Positions 1-8,349 of a stretch of DNA of 62,529 nucleotides are shown here, in pieces. A model generated the notes under the pieces. It had not been told where the DNA came from, did no database searches, and saw nothing but the letters and a program-made list of their open reading frames with translations. The stretch is from contig CAJTGB010000026.1 in NCBI GenBank assembly GCA_910575835.1, positions 1 through 62,529 of the forward strand, in the 5' to 3' direction. The translations under genes were made by a program, and so were the position numbers. The stretch is from Lachnospiraceae bacterium (GTDB taxonomy: Bacteria > Bacillota > Clostridia > Lachnospirales > Lachnospiraceae). Each line of letters begins with the position of its first letter. Positions within the stretch are counted from its first letter, which is position 1.

Positions 1-299
1 CGAAAATAGCGTCGAAAAATAACGGTAATTGTAAAAAAATCGGCACTGGGAATTGATTTTAGAAATGTCGAAAAAACAAGATTTTACATACCAATTTACG
101 ACAATACACAGTTTATTTTACAGTCTCATATTTTCTGGTTCATTGGAAATTCTCTCTTTCTGTTTTTTATTAAAAAATCTTTGTCTTTTCATAGATATAG
201 TAACCCATTATGTAATATTAATCAATGTTGTTTTATCTCCAAAAAATTCCATTCATCTTGTGTAATAAGAGAAGCTTTAGAGAAATAAAGAACAAAAAA

Positions 300-328
300 T
301 CATTACGAAAAGGTATAGGTTTTCGTAA
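300..328 (+). repeat. Left inverted repeat of the switch, also a hairpin
   Basis: This arm starts TCATTACGAAAA and pairs with 442-470, with mismatches only at the 13th and 25th positions. It is also internally palindromic: ATTACGAAAA at 302-311 pairs with TTTTCGTAAT at 320-329. A run of six T follows on the minus strand and seven T on the plus strand, so it may double as a bidirectional terminator that stops the leftward OFF transcript. Confidence 0.75.
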
Positions 329-356
329 TAACTTTTTTTACTCTAAAGCTTAGTTC

Positions 357-385
357 ATTTTAATCCATTATTAACAAATAGTCAA
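357..385 (-). promoter_or_regulatory. Sigma-A promoter inside the invertible segment, currently pointing left
   Basis: On the minus strand the -35 is TTGACT (380-385) and the -10 is TAAAAT (357-362), with a 17-bp spacer. It is the best promoter in the first kilobase. After inversion it would sit at about 385-413 on the plus strand, start near 420 and read through the riboswitch leader into the adhesin gene. Confidence 0.65.
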
Positions 386-441
386 TAAAATCATCCTCAC
401 TTTTTTGTAATATATGTCTAAAGATTTCTTAAAGGAAATCT

Positions 442-470
442 TTACTAAAACCTATACTTTTTCGTAATGA
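442..470 (-). repeat. Right inverted repeat of the switch
   Basis: Reverse complement of the left arm with 27/29 identities. It forms a weaker internal hairpin than the left arm because of the C-to-A change near its inner end. The nearest T-run on its outer side starts five bases after the stem rather than two, which should make it a poorer terminator for a rightward transcript. Confidence 0.75.
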
Positions 471-729
471 GTGTTTTTTGGTTTATATGGGGAGAAAGAC
501 GTGAAGTTTTTGCGTTGAGATTATGCCAGATTTTTTAATTAAGTTATCAGGCAGTCTGGTTGGGGAAGGCAGCATGCAGGCGGAGCGGAAGATACAGGGA
601 GGTGAGGGATATACACTGGAAGTATTATGTGCAGGCGCGTCCACCAGGCACGCTGACCCATTGTCATATGCCGTCGATGCCAACGGGGATGACAGTATAA
701 ACAGATGGCCTGCACATCGCAGAATGTGT

Positions 730-812
730 GGAACTTGGCAAACTATCGGAAACGGTAGGACGCAAAGTTATAGGGACTAAGGTGTCTAAGAAGGCGCTAT
801 GTCAGCCTGACC
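730..812 (+). ncRNA. c-di-GMP-I (GEMM-I) riboswitch, copy 1 of 3
   Basis: GEMM-I signature blocks appear in order: GCAAAC at 738-743, a GGAAAC tetraloop arm, GGACGCAAAG at 758-767 and GGGACTAA at 773-780, then a second arm ending in GCC at about 803-807. These are the conserved tetraloop and receptor parts of the cyclic-di-GMP aptamer. It is the most diverged copy (TTAT instead of CTAT after GCAAAG). Boundaries are approximate. Confidence 0.85.
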
Positions 813-814
813 GC

Positions 815-898
815 TAATTTGATTAGCAAACCGCCGGAAACGGCGGGACGCAAAGCTATGGGGACTAAGAGTCACTTAGACTACGTCAGCCCGGCTGC
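815..898 (+). ncRNA. c-di-GMP-I (GEMM-I) riboswitch, copy 2 of 3
   Basis: GCAAACC at 826-832, a GC-rich arm capped by GGAAAC, GGGACGCAAAGC at 845-856, GGGGACTAAG at 860-869 and a second arm ending GCCC near 889-892 match the GEMM-I consensus closely. It lies a few bases after copy 1 and directly before copy 3, in the same orientation. Boundaries are approximate. Confidence 0.9.
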
Positions 899-902
899 TG
901 AT

Positions 903-985
903 TCAATTAGCAAACCGTTGGAAACAGCGGGACGCAAAGCTATGGGGGCTAAGGTGCTTAAGGTACTACGCCAGCCCGGCCGCCG
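903..985 (+). ncRNA. c-di-GMP-I (GEMM-I) riboswitch, copy 3 of 3
   Basis: GCAAACC at 910-916, a GGAAAC-capped arm, GGGACGCAAAGC at 929-940, GGGGGCTAAG at 944-953 and a second arm ending in GCCC near 973-976. The hairpin CTTTGC (990-995)/GCAAAG (1008-1013) just downstream lies a few bases before the ribosome-binding site of the adhesin (about 1020-1027). It could be the expression platform acting on translation; that role is inferred. No U-rich terminator is seen between the aptamer and the start codon. Confidence 0.9.
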
Positions 986-1031
986 GACACTTTGCATCCG
1001 TGTGTTAGCAAAGAAAGGATTAGGGAGAAAC

Positions 1032-4000
1032 ATGAGTAAAAAGAAAAATGTAAAAAGTAAAAAGGCAAAGACACTGTTAAGAGGTGCCGTTGCCGCTGGT
1101 GTTGCAATCGGCGGGGCTGATGTGCTTGGCGACTCCAATGTCGTATATGCTGCTGAAGGCGAATTTGAACAATTCAGTGAAGGTACAAACGAGATCGTAG
1201 TGCCGTCATATTCTGAGCAGACATTGTCAGAAGGAGCAGCCGAAGCATTGCAGGAGCAGCCAGCGGTTGAAGAGAATGCTGCGGCCGCACCGGTTGGGAC
1301 GATAGAACAACCAACTGAGCAGCCGGCAGTCAATGTTGAGACACCGGAAAATGAACAAGTGAACACGGTAATGGAAACAGACTCTGTTCCTGCAGAACCC
1401 GCAGGGGATGTGAATGCCGTCAATCCGGAGGAGAAGGCAGATGAGACACAGACTCCTGAGAATGAAAATCAGGAGGATGTAACGAATCCGGAGCAGGAGA
1501 GTTCAGAGATAAGTATGGAATCTACAGAATCTGCATCAGGGGAAGGTTTTGAGTCAGAGGCAGAGTCAACAGAATCAACAGAGTCGGAGAATTCTGAATC
1601 AGAAGCAGAGTCTATGGAGTCTGCAGTATCAGAAAATTCTGAGTCAGAAGAGGTATCTGATGAGGAGTCTTTGGCTTCAAGTGAAAGTTTGAGCATAAGT
1701 ATTGCTGAAAGCATGAGTGCAAGTGTCCTTGACAGCTTGAAGTCTGAAGCAAAGTCAAATGAAGAATTGAAAAATTTCCTTGATGCGTCAGAAAGCGCCA
1801 GTACATCATTGGCATCAATGAATAATAGTTTGTCGGCAGAGTCGCTGCGTGTAAGTACAGCTTTGTCGCAAGAAGAATCAACTGCAGTATCACAGTCAGC
1901 GTCGGCAGAGTTGAGTTCCCAACAGGCAAGTACTAACTGGTCAACGAGTTTATCTGTTGCGACAAGTGAGCAGGAGTCTATGTCTACAAGTGTGTCGGCA
2001 GTGCACTCAGAGTATCAAGATAAGAAGGATAAATTTGAGGAAAGCGGGCACTATGATCAAGAGTTTGAAGCGTTGCTTAAAGAAGTAAAACAGCAACAAG
2101 AAGCGCTTCAGGAGTATGTGAATAAGGGTGGCGAGATAGGTTCTAAAGAGTATTGGAATCTTGTAGATAAGTTGGCATGGGGATTGACGAAGTATGCATT
2201 TAAGGTTCAGACGTTTGGGGATGGTGTGAAAATTACAAATCCAGATGCAGATCCAGAACAGAAGAAGGGGTATAGTTCGAAACATCCTGTCATAGCAGGA
2301 GGAGAAACAGATAGGGACAACTATTATGTAGTAGAGTATACGGATGCTGACGGTAAGTCTCAAATAGCTTATTATGACTATTGGTTTGTGGATGCTGACG
2401 GCAATCGGGTGACAGGGCAGGATGGGGCATACGGTATAGCAATCGTGGATAAGGGAGAACCGGAGGGGAAGAGAGGGGGATTACTTTATTGGAAGGATAA
2501 AGCGAAAGGTGATCCGATTTTTAAAGAGAAGACATTTAATGACGGAAATGACACATACAACTCTCTCCGTTCCGAGCTGAATGAAGCAGAACAAAGTTGG
2601 AGCGATGCAAGCACTAATATGTCAGAGACTATCAGTGAGTTTTTCTCTACATCCAATTCTCTGTCTACAAGGGTTTCAGAAGCGATGAGTACACATGTTA
2701 GCACTAGTGATAGCACATCAATTTCTAGAAGTATGTCTGATTCGACAAGGGTTAGTACGTCAGAGAGTGCAAGTGTGTCAAGGTCGGCAAGCGAAAGCTT
2801 GTCGTTATCAACATATCTTTCGATGTCAGAAAGCATGTCGTTAAGTATGAGTAATAGTGCTTCAACAAGTGCAAGTGGAAGTACATCGGCAAGTGAAAGC
2901 ACGTCGGCAAGTGAGAGTACATCCGCGAGTGAGAGCGCCTCGGCAAGCGAGAGCACATCCGCGAGTGAAAGCACCTCGGCAAGCGAGAGCACATCCGCGA
3001 GTGAAAGCACCTCGGCAAGCGAGAGCACCTCAGCAAGTGAAAGTACCTCGGCAAGCGAGAGTACGTCCGCGAGTGAGAGCACCTCGGCAAGTGAAAGTAC
3101 CTCGGCAAGTGAGAGCACGTCCGCGAGTGAAAGCACCTTGGCAAGCGAGAGTACGTCGGCAAGTGAGAGCACCTCGGCAAGCGAAAGTACATCCGCGAGT
3201 GAAAGCACCTCGGCAAGCGAAAGTACATCGGCAAGTGAGAGTACATCTGCAAGCGAAAGCACCTCGGCAAGCGAGAGTACGTCGGCAAGTGAGAGCACCT
3301 CGGCAAGTGAAAGTACCTCGGCAAGTGAGAGCACGTCCGCGAGTGAAAGCACCTCGGCAAGCGAGAGCACATCCGCGAGTGAGAGTACATCGGCAAGCGA
3401 GAGTACCTCGGCAAGTGAGAGCACGTCCGCGAGTGAAAGCACCTCGGCAAGCGAGAGTACATCCGCGAGTGAGAGCACGTCCGCGAGTGAAAGCACCTCG
3501 GCAAGCGAGAGCACATCTGCGAGTGAAAGCACCTCGGCAAGCGAGAGCACCTCGGCAAGCGAGAGTACGTCGGCAAGTGAAAGTACATCGGCAAGTGAGA
3601 GCACGTCCGCGAGTGAAAGCACATCCACAAGCGAGAGCACATCCGCGAGTGAGAGTACCTCGGCAAGTGAGAGCACATCCGCGAGTGAAAGCACCTCGGC
3701 AAGCGAGAGTACGTCGGCAAGTGAGAGCACGTCGGCAAGCGAGAGTACCTCGGCAAGTGAGAGCACGTCGGCAAGCGAAAGTACATCGGCAAGTGAGAGT
3801 ACATCCATGAGTGAGAGTGCATCCGCGAGTGAGAGCACATCCGCAAGCGAGAGTACGTCGGCAAGTGAGAGCACGTCGGCAAGCGAAAGTACAGCGGCAA
3901 GTGAAAGCACCTCGGCAAGTGAGAGTACCTCGGCAAGTGAGAGCACATCAGCAAGTGAGAGCACATCCGCAAGCGAGAGTACGTCGGCAAGTGAGAGCAC

Positions 4001-5285
4001 GTCGGCAAGTGAAAGTACCTCGGCAAGTGAGAGCACATCCGCGAGTGAAAGCACATCCGCAAGCGAATCCGCGAGTGAAAGCACATCCGCGAGTGAGAGT
4101 ACGTCGGCAAGTGAGAGCACCTCGGCAAGCGAAAGTACATCGGCAAGTGAAAGCACCTCGGCAAGTGAGAGTACATCCGCAAGCGAAAGCACATCGGCAA
4201 GTGAGAGCACGTCCGCGAGTGAAAGCACATCCGCGAGTGAGAGTACGTCGGCAAGTGAGAGCACATCCGCGAGTGAAAGCACATCTGCGAGTGAGAGTAC
4301 ATCGGTAAGCGAAAGTACATCCGCGAGTGAAAGCACCTCGGCAAGTGAAAGTACATCCGCAAGCGAAAGCACGTCGGCGAGTGAGAGTACATCCGCGAGT
4401 GAAAGCACCTCGGCAAGCAAAAGTACCTCGGCAAGCGAGAGTACGTCCACGAGTACAAGTACCAGTGAGCAAGAAAGTGAAGATGCTAGCACAAGTGAGA
4501 GCATGAGTATCAGCGAGAGCCTGAGCGCAAGCGAGAGTGGGAATGCTAGCACGATCGAGAGTGACAGCATATCCATGAACACAAGTGAGAGCGAAAGTCT
4601 GTCACTCAGCGCAAGTGAGAGCATAAGCATCAGCACAAGCGAGAGTGAAAGCATCTCTGTAAGTATCAGCATCAGCGAGAGCATCTCAGCAAGCGAAGAT
4701 AACGTTGAAGATTCAGAGACAAATGATGTGGAAGATGACGATGATAGTCTGTCAATGAGCCAGAGTGCATCCACGAGTGAGAGCCTGAGTCTAAGTGACA
4801 GCGCAAGCCAGAGTGCATCTGTTAGCATGAGTCAGAGTGTATCTGCAAGCGACAGTGCAAGCTTAAGCGCATCTGTTTCTGCCACCGTACTGCCAGACGA
4901 TGGAACTCCGATTGCCCCGGCAGGCGATGGACCGGCAGCTCCGGCGGTTACAGGTACAGCTCCGGCAGTAATTCCGTTGACAACAGCACCGACGCCGGTT
5001 GGTATAGAAGTACCGGATGATGCTGTTCCTTTGGGAGTTATGGAAGACGAAGATGAACTTCAGAGCATAGAAGATCAGGATGAGGAAATCGCAGAACTGG
5101 AAGACGGTGAAGTTCCATTAGTAAATATGGATTCTGATCAGGGTATGGGGTTAGGTCATAGAGTTGTGCATTATACCGAACTGATTCTGGCAGCTATTAT
5201 GGGAGGCGCTTATATCGGAAGCACGAGAAAGCAGAAGAAAGAACTCTCTGCGCTGAAAAAGAAAATCGATGATGAAGAAAGGTAA
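1032..5285 (+). CDS. Serine-rich-repeat glycoprotein adhesin (accessory Sec substrate)
   Basis: The start is ATG 1032, behind an AGGGAGA ribosome-binding site and just after the riboswitches; longer in-frame starts run through the aptamers and are unlikely. The 1417-aa product has a basic N-region, a glycine-containing hydrophobic core (about residues 16-32) and a VYA-type cleavage site near residue 40. A first Ser/Glu-rich stretch follows, then a non-repetitive presumed binding domain at about 330-510. A second serine-rich region has about 87 STSASE-type hexapeptides (617-1136), then degenerate serine-rich sequence to about 1285. The C-terminus is Pro/Ala-rich and acidic, with one hydrophobic segment near 1376-1395 and a basic tail. 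No LPXTG sortase motif is visible. The architecture and the adjacent secA2/secY2/asp/gtf genes identify an SRRP that is O-glycosylated in the cytosol and exported by SecA2/SecY2. The ligand is unknown. Confidence 0.9.
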   Translation: MSKKKNVKSKKAKTLLRGAVAAGVAIGGADVLGDSNVVYAAEGEFEQFSEGTNEIVVPSYSEQTLSEGAAEALQEQPAVEENAAAAPVGTIEQPTEQPAVNVETPENEQVNTVMETDSVPAEPAGDVNAVNPEEKADETQTPENENQEDVTNPEQESSEISMESTESASGEGFESEAESTESTESENSESEAESMESAVSENSESEEVSDEESLASSESLSISIAESMSASVLDSLKSEAKSNEELKNFLDASESASTSLASMNNSLSAESLRVSTALSQEESTAVSQSASAELSSQQASTNWSTSLSVATSEQESMSTSVSAVHSEYQDKKDKFEESGHYDQEFEALLKEVKQQQEALQEYVNKGGEIGSKEYWNLVDKLAWGLTKYAFKVQTFGDGVKITNPDADPEQKKGYSSKHPVIAGGETDRDNYYVVEYTDADGKSQIAYYDYWFVDADGNRVTGQDGAYGIAIVDKGEPEGKRGGLLYWKDKAKGDPIFKEKTFNDGNDTYNSLRSELNEAEQSWSDASTNMSETISEFFSTSNSLSTRVSEAMSTHVSTSDSTSISRSMSDSTRVSTSESASVSRSASESLSLSTYLSMSESMSLSMSNSASTSASGSTSASESTSASESTSASESASASESTSASESTSASESTSASESTSASESTSASESTSASESTSASESTSASESTSASESTSASESTLASESTSASESTSASESTSASESTSASESTSASESTSASESTSASESTSASESTSASESTSASESTSASESTSASESTSASESTSASESTSASESTSASESTSASESTSASESTSASESTSASESTSASESTSASESTSASESTSASESTSASESTSASESTSTSESTSASESTSASESTSASESTSASESTSASESTSASESTSASESTSASESTSASESTSMSESASASESTSASESTSASESTSASESTAASESTSASESTSASESTSASESTSASESTSASESTSASESTSASESTSASESTSASESASESTSASESTSASESTSASESTSASESTSASESTSASESTSASESTSASESTSASESTSASESTSASESTSASESTSVSESTSASESTSASESTSASESTSASESTSASESTSASKSTSASESTSTSTSTSEQESEDASTSESMSISESLSASESGNASTIESDSISMNTSESESLSLSASESISISTSESESISVSISISESISASEDNVEDSETNDVEDDDDSLSMSQSASTSESLSLSDSASQSASVSMSQSVSASDSASLSASVSATVLPDDGTPIAPAGDGPAAPAVTGTAPAVIPLTTAPTPVGIEVPDDAVPLGVMEDEDELQSIEDQDEEIAELEDGEVPLVNMDSDQGMGLGHRVVHYTELILAAIMGGAYIGSTRKQKKELSALKKKIDDEER
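2880..4439 (+). repeat. 18-bp tandem repeat coding the STSASE hexapeptide array
   Basis: About 87 in-frame 18-bp units of the form AGY ACN TCN GCN AGY GAR. Synonymous third positions vary from unit to unit, while protein changes are rare (single L, M, A, V, T and K substitutions). One unit lacks 6 bp at 4067/4068. The mixed synonymous pattern shows an old array kept by selection on protein, with room for copy-number change by slippage or recombination. It creates long stop-free shadow frames on both strands. Confidence 0.95.
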
Positions 5286-5294
5286 GAGAAATTA

Positions 5295-5420
5295 ATGGAA
5301 TTTTGTTGGGTATGTACAGTGATGCTGATCATTCTGATTGTAGCTGCCGCCGCAATCTTCATGAAAAGGCACAAGCTGAATAAAGAAATGGAAGAGCTAA
5401 GAAGCCATTTGTCAAAATAA
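5295..5420 (+). CDS. 41-aa single-pass membrane protein after the adhesin
   Basis: ATG 5295 lies 9 bases after the adhesin stop, and the purine-rich end of the adhesin gene (GAAAGG) serves as its ribosome-binding site. The product has a hydrophobic segment at residues 5-23, then a basic and charged helical tail (KRHKLNKEMEELR). That tail resembles the adhesin's own post-membrane tail ([13 protein letters not shown]). It lies between the SRRP gene and secY2. The family is not recognised: it could be a small accessory translocon subunit in the place of Asp4/Asp5 of streptococci, or an anchor partner of the adhesin. Confidence 0.55.
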   Translation: MEFCWVCTVMLIILIVAAAAIFMKRHKLNKEMEELRSHLSK

Positions 5421-5485
5421 TAATATAATTTTGGTGGCCGCCTGTCATAAGGTGGCCGCTGATTTGTAGAGACAGGAGAATTATT

Positions 5486-6691
5486 TTGCCGCAGTCAGGA
5501 CATAAAGAGAATGTAATGAAGTACAAGCTTGCATATACAAGCTTGATACTTTTTGTATATATATTAGGGAAATGCATTCCGTTGTACGGTATAGATATGT
5601 CTGTATATTCTTACGAAGCAGTCGGTGTAGAGGAAGTGCTGATGCAGACGATCAGCGGGGATGCATACCGTTCCTCAATTTTCGCACTTGGGATTTTCCC
5701 GTTTATGATATCCGGGATATTGGTGCAGGTCGTATTTGCCGTTCGGAATCTGTTTTCTAAGACGAGGATATCGCCAAAGACGATGAACCGTGCGTCGGTT
5801 ACGGTGACTCTTGTTATAGCTGTCATGCAGGCGTTTACACAGATTCCTGAATTGGAATTCGCTGTATCGCTGGAAAAACTATTTTATACGAAGATAATTG
5901 TTATGATGGAGATGATCACAGGCGTTATGCTGATCATGTGGTTATCCAGAAGGAATGGGAAGTATGGTGTCGGCGGCCGGATGATCTTGGGACTGGTCAA
6001 TATCGTGGAGAGGATTACAGCAACGGTGATGAATCACAGTGTTCAAAGTCTGGCGGTTCCGCTTCTTATATCTATAGCCGTGATGATGATTACGCTCATT
6101 ATGGAAAATGCAGAGATGCGGATTCCGGTACAGAGGGTTTCCATTCATAATGTTTATGCAGATAAGAATTATATGGCAATTAAGCTGAATCCGGTAGGGG
6201 TTATGCCGGTGATGTTTACTACGGCAGTATTCATGCTGCCGCGACTTCTGGTCTCATTTCTGGGATATCTGTTTCCGCAGAATATGGATATTGCCTGGTG
6301 GCAGGCTAACATGACCCTGACGAAGGCGCCCGGTATCGCAGTGTATATCGCGTGTGAGTATCTGCTGACAATCGGTTTATCGATGCTGATGGTAAGCCCG
6401 AAGGATATCTCAGAGCAGTTTCTTAAGAGTGGGGACAGTATCGTGAATCTTCACGCAGGGCGTGATACGAGGCGTTATCTTCGGAGGGTCATGTGGTGTA
6501 TCAGTTCTGTGAGCGCTGGAGTCATGGGAGTGTGTATCCTGGTACCATTGCTTTTGCAGCTTAGAGGGAGCATAGACAGTACGCTTACGATGCTGCCGTC
6601 CTCCATTATGATGATGACCAGCTTCTGGTGTACAATTTATCGGGAGCTGGCAGCTGTTCGCAAGTATGACTCTTGCAGGCCTTTATTTTAG
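5486..6691 (+). CDS. secY2: Accessory Sec translocase channel SecY2
   Basis: A 401-aa polytopic membrane protein with SecY features: a first membrane helix leading into a GKCIPLYGID segment (the SecY plug/TM1 region), then a second helix with ALGIFPFMISG like the SecY TM2 signature, and about ten hydrophobic segments in all. It is shorter than a housekeeping SecY, as usual for SecY2. The start is taken as TTG 5486 because AGGAG sits 7 bases upstream; ATG 5516 is possible but has a weaker site. It forms the membrane pore for the glycosylated adhesin, with SecA2 as motor. Confidence 0.88.
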   Translation: MPQSGHKENVMKYKLAYTSLILFVYILGKCIPLYGIDMSVYSYEAVGVEEVLMQTISGDAYRSSIFALGIFPFMISGILVQVVFAVRNLFSKTRISPKTMNRASVTVTLVIAVMQAFTQIPELEFAVSLEKLFYTKIIVMMEMITGVMLIMWLSRRNGKYGVGGRMILGLVNIVERITATVMNHSVQSLAVPLLISIAVMMITLIMENAEMRIPVQRVSIHNVYADKNYMAIKLNPVGVMPVMFTTAVFMLPRLLVSFLGYLFPQNMDIAWWQANMTLTKAPGIAVYIACEYLLTIGLSMLMVSPKDISEQFLKSGDSIVNLHAGRDTRRYLRRVMWCISSVSAGVMGVCILVPLLLQLRGSIDSTLTMLPSSIMMMTSFWCTIYRELAAVRKYDSCRPLF

Positions 6692-6714
6692 ATAATATTT
6701 CGGAGGAGGTAAAG

Positions 6715-8349
6715 ATGCTGTTTTTTATTCCGGCCTGGTATCAACAGAATCAATGGTGTGAAAATGAACAGAGGTGGTCAGTAAGGCGTATGCACACGGA
6801 ATTTGACGATACGGTGAAGCAGATACAGCTATTTCACCGTAACAAGGCGTATCCGTATCAGATTATGCTTCTTAGCTTTGCGCCGAATCTGCGGCATTTT
6901 CTCCATAGGCAGGGAGTGTACCGTGCGCCATATTGGTCCTGTTTTGATGCGATACAGGAGGTAAGACGGAAGAAGACGGCGGTGTTATCGTTCCATAAGC
7001 TGAAGTGGCCGGAGGGGATCGAGTTCGTATATACGCCTTTCGTGGTGGTTGCCATGTTGAATAAGGAGAAATATGCGCAGATTGAGTTTGGGGAGGACGG
7101 GAATCCGATTCGGATCGATCTGTACCAGAAGGGACAGATCAGACGCCGGAATCTCTATGATGACAGAGGGTTTGTCTCCGGTACGGTCATCTATGAGGAT
7201 GGACAGCCCTTTTATCAGGATTACCTGATGGAGAACGGGATATGGAAGCTGCGGCATTTCCTTAGAGACGGGCATGCGGAGATCAACGGGCAGTGCCCGG
7301 AATATCTGCTTAAGTATCAGGAAGAAGTCAGGAGGAAGCGTTTTGCAAGGTTAAGATATGACAGCATGGAACAGGTTATTGCCGAGGTGTTGAATGCGTA
7401 TCTGAGTATGACGGAGCCGGGGGATATCTTCTGTGCGGCAATGCATGGACGGCATGCGGGGCTGCTTGGAGAGTGTTTAAAAGAGAAGAAGCTGATCCTG
7501 TCTTTCTTCGAAGATCGGTATCCGTTAGCTGAGGCCGCCGGGAATCTGGACCTGATAAGAGAAGCAGACTACCTCATTGCGGATTCCAGAAAGAATGTGG
7601 ATAGGATACAACAGGCTTTGGGGATGTTGTCTGAGAATATCATAGCGATCCCGCCTTATGATTCCCGTGTGGATGTGGGAATCAGCCAGCAGTTCAGTGT
7701 ACAGAAGATATTGGTTGCGGTGGATGGCCTGGAAGATGAGAGATTCGCGGAACTGGTTGGACTGCTGGGGAGATACCTGCGTAGAAATGAGAATGCAAGA
7801 GTCCATTTATTCACAAGAAGAGCAGAGTATGATAGGAAGAAGAAGGTATTAGAGCAAGCCAGAAGAGAGCTTGGGGGATTGGGTTTCGATGAAGGCTGGG
7901 CTGCAGAGGAAGAGAAGGGGCAGGTCGCGGAGAATGATCTGGAGCTTCATGAGAAGGTTCCGGTCAAATTCTTTGTGGAGCAATGTGTGGATGAGTTATC
8001 GGTAAGTAAGTGTATGCGGGAGCAGAGAATCCTTGTTGACCTGCGAGAGACTCCGGAACTGTATCTCCAGATTGCGGCGATCAGTATAGGGATTCCGCAG
8101 ATCGTGCGTACCAGAACGGAATTTGTAAAGCCTGGCAGGAACGGAATACTATTGAAAGATATTAAGAAATTGCCGGGCGCTCTGCACTATTATTTGAATG
8201 GATTGAAGAATTGGAATCAGGCCATGGTATGTTCCTATGAACTTGTCAGGGAATATACGACAGAAGAACTGCTGAAAAAATGGAGAAAGGTGCTGGATAG
8301 CGTTGGAGGAGATTCGTATCTTACAGCTGGGGGAAGAGGATTGGAATAA
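6715..8349 (+). CDS. asp1: Accessory Sec system protein Asp1
   Basis: ATG 6715 has a strong GGAGGAGG site, so the upstream in-frame start at 6673 is rejected. The 544-aa protein begins MLFFIPAWYQ, the characteristic Asp1 opening, and has the glycosyltransferase-like two-domain fold length expected of Asp1. In streptococci Asp1, Asp2 and Asp3 form a complex needed to modify and deliver the SRRP to SecA2/SecY2. The 3' end overlaps asp2 by 47 bases, which suggests coupled translation. Confidence 0.82.
   Translation: MLFFIPAWYQQNQWCENEQRWSVRRMHTEFDDTVKQIQLFHRNKAYPYQIMLLSFAPNLRHFLHRQGVYRAPYWSCFDAIQEVRRKKTAVLSFHKLKWPEGIEFVYTPFVVVAMLNKEKYAQIEFGEDGNPIRIDLYQKGQIRRRNLYDDRGFVSGTVIYEDGQPFYQDYLMENGIWKLRHFLRDGHAEINGQCPEYLLKYQEEVRRKRFARLRYDSMEQVIAEVLNAYLSMTEPGDIFCAAMHGRHAGLLGECLKEKKLILSFFEDRYPLAEAAGNLDLIREADYLIADSRKNVDRIQQALGMLSENIIAIPPYDSRVDVGISQQFSVQKILVAVDGLEDERFAELVGLLGRYLRRNENARVHLFTRRAEYDRKKKVLEQARRELGGLGFDEGWAAEEEKGQVAENDLELHEKVPVKFFVEQCVDELSVSKCMREQRILVDLRETPELYLQIAAISIGIPQIVRTRTEFVKPGRNGILLKDIKKLPGALHYYLNGLKNWNQAMVCSYELVREYTTEELLKKWRKVLDSVGGDSYLTAGGRGLE

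Larger units (their letters stand above)
300..470. promoter_or_regulatory. Putative invertible promoter switch (inverton) upstream of the SRRP adhesin
   Basis: Two inverted repeats of 29 bp, at 300-328 and 442-470, match at 27 of 29 positions when one is reverse-complemented. They enclose 113 bp of AT-rich DNA with a strong minus-strand promoter. This is the size and layout of known phase-variable promoter switches, such as those upstream of Clostridioides difficile cwpV and the flagellar operon. In the orientation given, the promoter fires leftwards, away from the adhesin; inversion would point it right. No recombinase gene is seen in the window, so one would have to lie upstream of base 1 or act from elsewhere. 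The repeats and promoter are seen directly; inversion is inferred. Confidence 0.7.

Noticed and set aside
53-265. 70-codon hydrophobic frame upstream of the switch
   Set aside because: TTG start with a poor ribosome-binding site, AT-rich composition and no recognisable family; it would also lie downstream of nothing that promotes it in the plus direction.
523-780. 85-codon frame between the switch and the riboswitches
   Set aside because: It runs into the first aptamer and has no ribosome-binding site; the region is more likely untranslated leader. Its first 200 bases remain unexplained.
819-1031. Upstream extension of the adhesin frame
   Set aside because: It would translate through aptamers 2 and 3, giving a repetitive ETAGRKAMG sequence; ATG 1032 has the ribosome-binding site and signal peptide.
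2880-4439. Regular short repeats that could suggest a CRISPR array
   Set aside because: The repeat unit is 18 bp without unique spacers and codes for STSASE in the adhesin frame.
2486-4828. Very long open frames on both strands across the repeat array
   Set aside because: They are stop-free shadows of the 18-bp repeat; their products are monotonous LADVLS or RQARV runs and they lack ribosome-binding sites.
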